Below are positions 6,293 to 13,290 of a stretch of DNA of 15,647 bases, in pieces. The stretch is from an uncultured Spirochaetia bacterium (lineage in GTDB: Bacteria; Spirochaetota; UBA4802; JAGODF01). Below the pieces are notes generated by a model, which saw only the letters and a program-made list of their open reading frames with translations, searched no databases and was not told the DNA's origin. The stretch's first letter is position 1. Each line of letters starts with the position of its first letter. A program made the translations under genes and the position numbers. Where the stretch lies: assembly GCA_937967705.1 (NCBI GenBank), contig CALCJG010000169.1:1-15647 (forward strand). Direction: 5' to 3'.

Positions 6293-7276
6293 ATGCATAA
6301 AGGTTTAGAGAACCTAACCGCTTTTCTCGACAAGCATGACAAGTTCATCATATCCACTCATGAAAGTCCGGATGGCGACGGACTGGGAGCGGAGATAGCT
6401 TTCAATGAGCTGCTCCACAATCTCGGCAAAACGTCCTTTATCCTGAACTCGGATCCGGTCCCTGACAAGTTTTATTTTCTCGATATCGACGGCGATATCA
6501 CCGTATATCATGAAAACTGCCAGCTGCCAGACAATCTTGGGGATTACGCCCTTGTTATTCTGGATACCAACGATTTTCACAACATCGGCCAGATCTATAA
6601 TCTGATAAAGGACGAGATCAAGGATGTTTTCATAATAGATCATCATATAGGTGATAAGAATAAATTCGAATCCAATTATATTAAGGTGGAAGCCTCATCG
6701 GCTTCCGAAATCATTTATGGAATCGTCCGCTACTACGGTAAGGACGTTTCCTTCAAGTCCGCCCTGGCCCTCTATACGGGCATTGTCTTCGATACGGGTT
6801 CCTTCCGATATCCTAAAACCACACCGGAAACCTTTCAGATCGCATCCAATCTGGTGGAGATGGGTGTGAACCCCTTCAAGGTATACGAACATATTTATGA
6901 AAACAATTCCCTGGCGAGTTTCGAACTTCGGGCTCTCATGCTCTCTACGATGGAGATCCATCATGGGGGAAGGCTTATACTGATGCAGCTGACCTCGGAT
7001 ATGGTCAAGAAGACCGGGGCGACCTTTAATGAGGGAGAACTGAACATCAACCTTCCCCTAACGGTCAAAGGGGTGGTTGCAAGCGTGCTTGTGAAACAGG
7101 ATGCTGAGGGTCCGGTTAAAGTGAGCATGAGAACCAAGGGGAAATATGATGTGGGGAAATTGGCCGTTGAAAACGGGGGAGGCGGTCATAAAAATGCCGC
7201 TGGGTATAAGTCCAGGCTTTCCCTGGTGGAAACCCGCCTCAAGGTTCTTGAGGATATGAAGGAATTTTTCCAATAG
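6293..7276 (+). CDS. nrnA: DHH/DHHA1-family phosphoesterase (NrnA-like oligoribonuclease / pAp phosphatase)
   Basis: NrnA-type proteins degrade nanoRNAs (or pGpG in some species) and can dephosphorylate 3'-phosphoadenosine 5'-phosphate, using two manganese ions. The 327-residue protein has the DHH motifs in order: THESPDGDG (22-30), LDTND (90-94), IDHH (115-118), and TGIVFDTGSFRY (162-173). The C-terminal DHHA1 substrate-binding domain carries the signature GGGGHKNAAG (295-304). It starts three bases after the glyQ stop; no separate strong ribosome-binding site is seen beyond purine-rich sequence in the end of glyQ, so translation is probably coupled. It ends 11 bases from the convergent parB-like gene with no obvious terminator between them. 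Related DHH proteins include the GdpP catalytic domain and RecJ, but the short two-domain form is NrnA-like. Confidence 0.9.
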   Translation: MHKGLENLTAFLDKHDKFIISTHESPDGDGLGAEIAFNELLHNLGKTSFILNSDPVPDKFYFLDIDGDITVYHENCQLPDNLGDYALVILDTNDFHNIGQIYNLIKDEIKDVFIIDHHIGDKNKFESNYIKVEASSASEIIYGIVRYYGKDVSFKSALALYTGIVFDTGSFRYPKTTPETFQIASNLVEMGVNPFKVYEHIYENNSLASFELRALMLSTMEIHHGGRLILMQLTSDMVKKTGATFNEGELNINLPLTVKGVVASVLVKQDAEGPVKVSMRTKGKYDVGKLAVENGGGGHKNAAGYKSRLSLVETRLKVLEDMKEFFQ

Positions 7277-7287
7277 GATCTGCGCTG

Positions 7288-8229
7288 TTAAAGCATACGA
7301 AGCAGTTCTTCCACTGATTTCAAATCGATCTCGAGCAATCTGGCCCGAATACTTTCCGCTTCTTCGGATTTGTCAAGGATTAACTTGAGACGGATGTTTC
7401 GGCCCTCAAAGTAGGGGGGCAAGTCGATTTCGATGCCACGGTTCTTAAGTCGATCGAGGATGGCTTCGGTTTTCTGACGGGCCGCACTGTATCCGGGATA
7501 TCGAATCCTAAAGACTTCCTGATGCAGACGTTCTTCCCGCTGTTTTCGATCCTCTATCTCTCCGGGATTAATATGCGAAAGACTCTCCAGCGAACCATCT
7601 CTTATATAAATCTCATGAACATATTCGATGATCTCACGAAAGAAATTGACTCTGGGGTTGGTTTCTCTGACCCAGTGGTCGATGAGATTCAGTGCCCCCG
7701 GTGTGAGCTGAAGGAGTTCCCGGATAACCCTGAAGCTGATATCCCTGATGTCCAGATACTCAGAAAGATTGGCAGGAATCCTCTTCAGGACAGATATCAT
7801 TTCCTGGTTGTGGATAAAATCCCTGGGAATGTTGAGAGCGCGAAGGGCCACTTTTTCCAGACGGTCCGGTGGACAACTGAGACGTTCTCGTAGAATACCC
7901 ATAAGACGGATTTTGCCCATGGGGCCGATCTGACCCCTCTCGTTTTTTAATAATGCCTGGGGCAGGTAGAAGTCCAGGTCGATTGAGTCTGTAATATAAG
8001 CACGGCACTCGATATTTTTCATTTCGCTGAGTATCTTAAGACGCTGGTGACCAAAAAGAATGATGCAGCTTCCCGTATCTCTTTTCAATAGAAGAGGGGG
8101 CTCGAGAGGCCCCCACAACTCCAGAGATTTTCTGAGGCGATTCTCTATATCGGGACGGCTGATTTTAAAGGACTGATCCTGAAAATCGATAGAATTGAAG
8201 GGGATGATTACCTGCGGGAAATGCTGCAT
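7288..8229 (-). CDS. ParB/Srx-like N-terminal domain protein
   Basis: A 313-residue soluble protein. Residues about 7-110 resemble the ParB N-terminal fold: IIPFNSIDF, then DIENRLRKSLELWGPLEPPLLL, then FGHQRLKILSEM (59-70), where GHQR matches the GxxR CTP-binding box of ParB, then ALLKNERGQIGPMGKIRLM (92-110), where KNER sits at the place of the ENxQR box. The middle part is helical and may hold a helix-turn-helix-like DNA-binding region, but I see no clear one. The C-terminal third (about 210-313) is charged and may form helices. It is not next to parA, so it is probably not the chromosomal ParB. It lies four bases after the stop of the TPR/Mrr-like gene with no good ribosome-binding site of its own, so the two are likely coupled. 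Its function is unknown. Confidence 0.7.
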   Translation of the reverse strand: MQHFPQVIIPFNSIDFQDQSFKISRPDIENRLRKSLELWGPLEPPLLLKRDTGSCIILFGHQRLKILSEMKNIECRAYITDSIDLDFYLPQALLKNERGQIGPMGKIRLMGILRERLSCPPDRLEKVALRALNIPRDFIHNQEMISVLKRIPANLSEYLDIRDISFRVIRELLQLTPGALNLIDHWVRETNPRVNFFREIIEYVHEIYIRDGSLESLSHINPGEIEDRKQREERLHQEVFRIRYPGYSAARQKTEAILDRLKNRGIEIDLPPYFEGRNIRLKLILDKSEEAESIRARLLEIDLKSVEELLRML

Positions 8230-8233
8230 CGCT

Positions 8234-9808
8234 TTAAACCAGACCGTTCAGGTATTCGCCCATTTCGTGAGGGTATATTACCGTTACCTTGGAAAGATTT
8301 TTCAGGCTGGTCTCGGCCCCCTGGGTCAGTTCGATTGTGGTGATAAAAAGGCCGCCCCTCGTTTTCATGTCATTGATGGCTTGAGCGAAATTTCTAAGGG
8401 GTATTTCTCCCACCTTGGTCTTGGTCCATCTCCTGACCCATATGAGCACTTTTTCCTTCGTTTCCTGATTGATGGCGAGGAAATCCACACCGTCGGATTC
8501 GCGGTAGGTCTGAAGTATCTGATCTACCTTATAACCCATTTTGCCCAGCATGCGGTTGGAGATGATGCGAAAGTTCTCATTGTCCAGTTTGATGAAGCGT
8601 TCCAGGTTGCCGGAATAATCGTCACCGCCGTAATAGTCCGCATCACCTCCTTCGGCTTTGCCTGTGCCGACGCGGGCGGTCACCATGATATTCTTGAGGT
8701 TAATTTCCTTATCGCTTTTCAATCCGCAGATATTCCAGAGAAAATCCTTTGGGAATGCCGCAGAAAGCCATTCATCCACATAATCTTCGACGGAAGCGTC
8801 GAAGCTTTCCTTGAGAAGTTTAAAATCCACCTCCATCTCTCTTCTTAAGATTGTGACCAGGCTTTGAACGTTTTGATAGTTTTTATCGAGCTTGTAGAGT
8901 TCGTTCCAGTGCTCATAAGCGTGACTGGTCTTCTCGGCTTTGAAGGCGGCAAAGCCGATGTCATATAGCGTCATCAGCTTTTCTTCAGTCATCTCATTGC
9001 TTTCAGTAAAACTGAGCAGTTCTTCGAATAGCCTGAGGGCTTCATCATATTTACGTGCCTGGAGATTTAACAGAGCCTGGAGGCGGCGGGCTACGAACCT
9101 TATGGCGTTTTCTGTCTGATGATCGGCTACTTTGGCAGCATAATTGGCCGCGAGTTTGAAATCACTCTTTTTTTGAAGGGCAAAAGCCATGGCCAGGTTC
9201 CCTACATCGGAACCCGTTTTTAAAGCAAGAGCCTGTTTGAAATAGTTTGCAGCATCCGATCCCCGCTGGTTCTGGTAACTGCAAATCCCGGCACCGAAGA
9301 GGACATCAAAATCATCCGCCTTGACCCGGACAAGCTTGTCAAAATACCTTTGCGCAATCTCAAACTCCCCCTGCCCCAGCGCCACGAAAGCAACGTTGTA
9401 GAGCGCGTCGGGGTCCACCGGGTAGAGTTTTAAGATGTCGATATAGGTTTGAAAGGATTTCTCCAACTCATCCCGAATGAGATATGCCTCACCCAGCTTT
9501 TTTTGAACATCCAGCTTGTCGATTTCGTAATTCCACTTGTTTATGTTGATGAGGTTTTCCAGGTGAATGACAGCCTGGTCGATCTCCTTTTTCTGGAGAA
9601 ACAGCTGAGCTAGATGATAATGGGTTACAAAATCTCCAGGTTTTTTATCCAGGACTTTTTTGTATTCCATTATGGCCTCATCCAGCATGTTCTGTTTTAG
9701 ATATTGAGCTGCCTTGTTGCTGGGATCAAATTTGGGCGCGATAAAATAGATATAATAGAGTATACCCCCCGTCAAGATGATAAAGGTTGTTAATAAGTAG
9801 CCTAGCAT
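8234..9808 (-). CDS. Membrane-anchored TPR protein with a degenerate Mrr-like (PD-(D/E)XK) C-terminal domain
   Basis: A 524-residue protein. Residues 3-24 are one hydrophobic segment (LGYLLTTFIILTGGILYYIY), most likely an uncleaved anchor with the rest in the cytosol. Tetratricopeptide-type helical repeats run from about 30 to 335, with typical pieces such as MLDEAIMEYKKVLDKKPGD and GEFEIAQRYFDKLV. Residues about 415-520 resemble the Mrr_cat restriction-endonuclease fold: MLGKMGYKV, DGVDFLA (439-445), VLIWVRRW (454-461), GGLFITT and the final IYPHEMGEYL. In active Mrr domains the second strand reads QxK; here it is W457-V-R459, so the catalytic lysine is missing. It is therefore probably a binding module, not a nuclease. 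A related gene lies at the right end of the window (15112-15647). The start at 9808 has only a weak ribosome-binding site. Operon with the parB-like gene. Confidence 0.8.
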   Translation of the reverse strand: MLGYLLTTFIILTGGILYYIYFIAPKFDPSNKAAQYLKQNMLDEAIMEYKKVLDKKPGDFVTHYHLAQLFLQKKEIDQAVIHLENLININKWNYEIDKLDVQKKLGEAYLIRDELEKSFQTYIDILKLYPVDPDALYNVAFVALGQGEFEIAQRYFDKLVRVKADDFDVLFGAGICSYQNQRGSDAANYFKQALALKTGSDVGNLAMAFALQKKSDFKLAANYAAKVADHQTENAIRFVARRLQALLNLQARKYDEALRLFEELLSFTESNEMTEEKLMTLYDIGFAAFKAEKTSHAYEHWNELYKLDKNYQNVQSLVTILRREMEVDFKLLKESFDASVEDYVDEWLSAAFPKDFLWNICGLKSDKEINLKNIMVTARVGTGKAEGGDADYYGGDDYSGNLERFIKLDNENFRIISNRMLGKMGYKVDQILQTYRESDGVDFLAINQETKEKVLIWVRRWTKTKVGEIPLRNFAQAINDMKTRGGLFITTIELTQGAETSLKNLSKVTVIYPHEMGEYLNGLV

Positions 9809-9957
9809 TTCTTGATAATATGATAAACCTGTTTCGTTCTTTGTTTCAATAATAAAACATTTCCTGGTAATGTTAGCCCAAAACCGGAGTTGCTATGGGA
9901 GGTAATCCCCTGGCATCATTTTCGACATTTTAAAGGAAAAAATGTACCAAAAGAGTG

Positions 9958-9963
9958 ATTATA
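9958..9963 (-). promoter_or_regulatory. Possible -10 box for the TPR/parB-like operon
   Basis: The minus strand reads a perfect TATAAT here, in the 183-base spacer between the glycosidase-like gene and the TPR gene. No good -35 box is found 16-18 bases upstream, so support is weak. The rest of the spacer holds an AT-rich inverted repeat (ACATTTT/AAAATGT at 9925-9945) and no gene. Confidence 0.25.
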
Positions 9964-9991
9964 CCTTGTAAGCGGAGAGGGTTAATAATCC

Positions 9992-12235
9992 CTATTTTCT
10001 TATGAATCTTATTATTGAAGGCCATCCGTTAATAATGAAGGAATTGCCGGCTTCCTTCTTTATAACAAAGTCCTCATCCTCTTTCAGGGAGGCGGAGAAG
10101 GGAAGATTGATCATGATATCGGGCGGTATAAACTTGGGCAGATCATTAAAATAGACTTGCAGCTCGTTGGGAGTAGAAACAGTACGGATGTTGATTTCTC
10201 CAAAACGGGAAGGGGCATGTTCTATCGTTATCTCCTGACCGGGGTTGAACCACTGTTCCTGGGGAAGGGGAAACAGCTCCAGTCGGTTGGGATGGTCCAT
10301 GAAAACCATATTCCTCAATAGAATGAAGAAACTGGCGCTAATAATACCGGAATCCCCATCGCCTGAAATGCCGTTACCGGTTATGGGATTTGCAATTTCG
10401 GGTATGGCATAGCGGTTTTTTCCGAGATCAAAGAGCTTCTTGATGAAAGGAAGAACGGCTGTATTGTGATTCATCAGGTAATTGATGGCCGTCAAAAGGG
10501 AGATGAACATGTCCCACCCGCCGTAAGATCTTATGTAGAAAGGCAGGTCGTCATAGCGGGTGACAATCCGCTCAAGAAGAGCGGTATTGTCCTCGCTTTT
10601 CATGTTCTCCAGCCTGAAGGGATAACCAGCGGCGATGTCATAGCAGTGGAATTCGTTTTCCGACGGGATGTCGGCTGATGGGATTGAAACGATCGAACTT
10701 CCCGGCGAAAGCCTTCTGAAGCGGTCCATAACCATCATTTCAATCCGGTTGCCCTCCTTAGTAAAGCGGATCTCATCGCCAAAAAGACCGATGCATCGGG
10801 ACAGGTAGGCAAACTGCTTCAGGGAGTGGGCCAGCAATATATAGTCATAGGAAAGCGAATCCGATGTGATGTTTTTATACAGCGAGTTGCAGTTCTTGAG
10901 AATTCCCGTGTTGTAGGATTTTACAGAACCGCTGTTTTCCAGCACTTTCTCCGCAATTCGCTTGATCTTTTCATATTGCGACTGCAGAAAATCGGTGTTT
11001 CGGGAAATGGTAAAATAGTCAGAGAGAGCATTGATGTAATAACAGGCGTCTATGGTTTCCAGAAAGGTCAGCTTCTCGCTGGAGGAAAGCTTTTTCATCA
11101 TCCGGTCAATCAGGGCCAGGGATTCCGTGTGATATCCTATTCTGTTGAGTGCGGAAACGATGAAATAGTCCGCAACCATCTCTCGTTTTGTAGCCTGGGA
11201 TACCGGATAGCGGCGATAAGAGTGATTGAGTGTAGATGACTTGAGGGCGTAGAACCAGCTGCCCAGAGTCTTGTCCGGAATTTGCAGGTTCATGGCCTGT
11301 CTGGAACGAAGCTCGTAATAGCCTATGAAATCCTTTTTTACGGCGGGAAAGTTGAGTTTACCGGGTTCAATACGCCGGTCTTCATCCAGGCTGATTCGGA
11401 TAAAGAAGACGTTGTCGCCCTTTGAGAGGTCGAATCCGAGAGCCATTGCGGCCATCCCGGAAGAGCAGTTGACCCTGGAATCCTGGGAAACCTCTCCGGC
11501 CAGGATACAATCGCCCCTTTCGCCGTTTCCCGTCAGTATTGTATCCGGTTTGTCATTTACGGCTATTCGCTCCTTTCCATTTATGGCTATGGTTTTCTTT
11601 TCTCCGTCGAACGCAATAGACTGGACACCCCCCAGTTGTACGCTATTGTAGGGCCTTATGACAAGATAAACCCTGATGCCCTTGGTTTTCTTTTTCAGGG
11701 AGCAGGTTACTTCCAGAATAGACTCATCAATATTCGTTCTGGCACCGTAAATCTCCTGTCGAATGTCACAGTCCTCTGACGACCATTCCGTCTGAATGAT
11801 GGAGGAGGCCATGTCCCTTTTTTGTCGGACGTTTTCCCGCTGTGACTGCGGCCGGAAGAGATTTTTCTCATCTGCCAGCCATACCTCCAGCGACCAGCGA
11901 TCGTAGGAGGGTGATATCATCCCGGCCGGATCGATCGATAGACTGCAGGAGGAAAGGAGATTGGAAAAAGTCATCCAGTTCCGGTAGTTGGAGTTCAGAA
12001 GAGTAATGGATGTAATAGGGTCAAAAGAGGGTGATTCCGGTTGTGAGGCGCTGACAAGCCATAATGGCCATCGATATGCCGAAAACCTCTGGAAAAGGGT
12101 AAAATTACCAATTCCCTTGAGGATCTCTCTGCCGTAAGAGGTGATTTTCTCATGATTGACGATCTCCGACTGGAGTTCGCTTAGAGAAAAGAGGCTTTCA
12201 CTTCCGCGTTCTTTTTTTTTTAAAAGGGCTTTCAA
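9992..12235 (-). CDS. Large six-hairpin-glycosidase-like protein of unknown function
   Basis: A 747-residue protein with no signal peptide. Residues about 75-310 look beta-rich (repeated short strands, e.g. RVYLVIRPYNSV), like the N-terminal supersandwich of (alpha/alpha)6-barrel carbohydrate enzymes. Residues about 320-655 are helical with aromatic-rich pieces such as GSWFYALKSSTLNHSY, KREMVADYFIVSALNRIGY, YGGWDMFISLLTAINYL and GISGDGDSGIISASFFILLR. The end (about 660-747) has the LELFPLPQEQWFNPGQEI to INIRTVSTP pattern that closes many six-hairpin glycosidase-like proteins. I cannot name a GH family or the catalytic acids. The start is TTG 12235, 20 bases after the STAS stop codon; no ribosome-binding site is visible, and an A10 tract (12221-12212) makes up codons 5-8. 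No ATG alternative lies nearby. The STAS gene is probably co-transcribed. Confidence 0.65.
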   Translation of the reverse strand: MKALLKKKERGSESLFSLSELQSEIVNHEKITSYGREILKGIGNFTLFQRFSAYRWPLWLVSASQPESPSFDPITSITLLNSNYRNWMTFSNLLSSCSLSIDPAGMISPSYDRWSLEVWLADEKNLFRPQSQRENVRQKRDMASSIIQTEWSSEDCDIRQEIYGARTNIDESILEVTCSLKKKTKGIRVYLVIRPYNSVQLGGVQSIAFDGEKKTIAINGKERIAVNDKPDTILTGNGERGDCILAGEVSQDSRVNCSSGMAAMALGFDLSKGDNVFFIRISLDEDRRIEPGKLNFPAVKKDFIGYYELRSRQAMNLQIPDKTLGSWFYALKSSTLNHSYRRYPVSQATKREMVADYFIVSALNRIGYHTESLALIDRMMKKLSSSEKLTFLETIDACYYINALSDYFTISRNTDFLQSQYEKIKRIAEKVLENSGSVKSYNTGILKNCNSLYKNITSDSLSYDYILLAHSLKQFAYLSRCIGLFGDEIRFTKEGNRIEMMVMDRFRRLSPGSSIVSIPSADIPSENEFHCYDIAAGYPFRLENMKSEDNTALLERIVTRYDDLPFYIRSYGGWDMFISLLTAINYLMNHNTAVLPFIKKLFDLGKNRYAIPEIANPITGNGISGDGDSGIISASFFILLRNMVFMDHPNRLELFPLPQEQWFNPGQEITIEHAPSRFGEINIRTVSTPNELQVYFNDLPKFIPPDIMINLPFSASLKEDEDFVIKKEAGNSFIINGWPSIIRFIRK

Positions 12236-12255
12236 TGCCGGGTAATGGATCTGTT

Positions 12256-12594
12256 TTATTTAAAGGTCGCCAGAGCTTCGTTTTCCGATTCATAGATATC
12301 AAACATATCCATGAGTTCCACAACCTCGAATATCTTTTTCACTGCACTGTTCATATTACAGAGCTTCAGTTTGCGTTTGGTCTCTTTGAGAATCCTCATG
12401 GTCGAAACGAAGATGCGCAAGCCGGAACTGCTCATATACTCAACATCACTCAAATTCAGAAGCAGGTTTGATGAGGGATCATCGTTGATGATCTTGTTGA
12501 TTTCCTTTTCGATATCGGCGGAAAGATGTACATCCAGCCTGCCTGCTAAGTAGACAACGACCACATTATCAACTTTTTTTGTCTTCAGATCCAT
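12256..12594 (-). CDS. STAS-domain anti-sigma-factor antagonist (SpoIIAA/RsbV-like)
   Basis: A 112-residue single STAS domain, the standard size for SpoIIAA/RsbV-type antagonists, which bind a partner-switching kinase/anti-sigma factor when unphosphorylated. It has the beta-strand start DNVVVVYLAGRLDV (9-22), the central NLLLNLSDVEYM (43-54), then SSSGLRIFVS, with serines 55-57 at the phosphorylation loop (the usual DSSG reads SSSG here), and the closing KIFEVVELMDMFDIYES helix-strand. A strong GGAGGG ribosome-binding site precedes ATG 12594. No kinase or phosphatase partner is encoded in the window. It is followed after 20 bases by the large glycosidase-like gene, an unusual partner. A promoter candidate lies about 50 bases upstream. 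Confidence 0.93.
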   Translation of the reverse strand: MDLKTKKVDNVVVVYLAGRLDVHLSADIEKEINKIINDDPSSNLLLNLSDVEYMSSSGLRIFVSTMRILKETKRKLKLCNMNSAVKKIFEVVELMDMFDIYESENEALATFK

Positions 12595-12643
12595 TCAACC
12601 CTCCTTGGCTTGGGTATATCTCTAACTTGCCATATGGACTTTA

Positions 12644-12671
12644 TCAATATCCGGTACCGGATTGCTGTCAA
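12644..12671 (-). promoter_or_regulatory. Promoter candidate for the STAS operon with a palindrome in its spacer
   Basis: The minus strand has a perfect TTGACA (12671-12666), a 16-base spacer, and a weak TATTGA (12649-12644). Spacer and -10 overlap the perfect 14-bp palindrome ATCCGGTACCGGAT (12649-12662), which would be a good place for a repressor. The leader to the ATG at 12594 would be about 45 bases. The remaining 197-base spacer (12595-12791) contains no gene. Confidence 0.4.
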
Positions 12672-12744
12672 TTCCGGTAGTATCTTCAATACAACAACCG
12701 CTCATACAAGATAAAATTTCTTTCTTAATAAATCAATTAAAAAA

Positions 12745-12798
12745 TTTTTTTAGGGTAAAACTCGTTACAACGGTCGTTTCGGCGTTCTGTTTTACTCT
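12745..12798 (-). terminator. Terminator candidate after the small membrane protein gene
   Basis: AGAGTAAAAC (12798-12789) can pair with GTTTTACCCT (12761-12752) for 10 bp including one G-T pair, with a long loop that itself holds a small hairpin. After the stem come an A7 run and then TTTTTT (12750-12745) on the minus strand. The first arm covers the stop codon of the gene. The long loop and the A-run before the T-run make it a non-standard terminator. Confidence 0.35.
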
Positions 12799-13238
12799 AA
12801 GCCGCTTTTAGCCTTTTTCCTGGTTATCGCCAGCGAAAGGGTGGTTAAAACCAGCAGCAGCAAAAAGATCGATCCGAGGATGATGATTTTAGCGTTGGCC
12901 TCCTGAATGCCGCTCTTGAGAAGTATCAGGGATGCCATGAAGGGGAAGATGACGCCGGTATAGTAAACCAGTCCCCTGTATTTCAGCGGATCGAAAAGGG
13001 GCAGGATCATTGCCAGACCCGAGGAAAAAACCATTGCCGCAAAGGCTCTTCCCATATAATAAACGGCAAAAATAAAGGGGTCCTTGGGTATTTCTTTCAG
13101 CCAGTCCTCATTGACATCCATGCCCTGAATCCAGCCGAAAAGAAGGGGGGAGATGAAAAACGTAATACCGAGGATGACGTAGATGATGCCGCTGACTAGC
13201 ACTGTTATCTGAAGAAAGTTCGTAGATCGGGATCTCAT
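12792..13238 (-). CDS. Small four-helix membrane protein of unknown function
   Basis: From ATG 13238 this is a 148-residue protein with four predicted membrane helices, roughly at residues 9-32, 58-82, 89-110 and 116-138, and a basic C-terminus (ITRKKAKSGLE). The loop after the first helix is acidic (GMDVNEDWLKEIPKDP). I do not recognise the family; length and helix layout resemble many uncharacterised DUF4345/DoxX-sized proteins, but no signature is seen. ATG 13250 is an in-frame alternative adding four residues, but GGAGG directly abuts it, so the ATG 12 bases downstream is more usable. The gene lies 40 bases after the cNMP/MinD/patatin-like gene on the same strand and may share its transcript. 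Confidence 0.7.
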   Translation of the reverse strand: MRSRSTNFLQITVLVSGIIYVILGITFFISPLLFGWIQGMDVNEDWLKEIPKDPFIFAVYYMGRAFAAMVFSSGLAMILPLFDPLKYRGLVYYTGVIFPFMASLILLKSGIQEANAKIIILGSIFLLLLVLTTLSLAITRKKAKSGLE

Positions 13239-13290
13239 GAATGGATGCATCCTCCGCTATTATTGAGGGCCTCGACGGACCCGGTTTTAT

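Noticed and set aside
8195..8848. A 217-residue plus-strand frame opposite the TPR/Mrr-like gene
   Set aside because: It is antisense to a gene with clear domains, and shows no family motif or ribosome-binding site.
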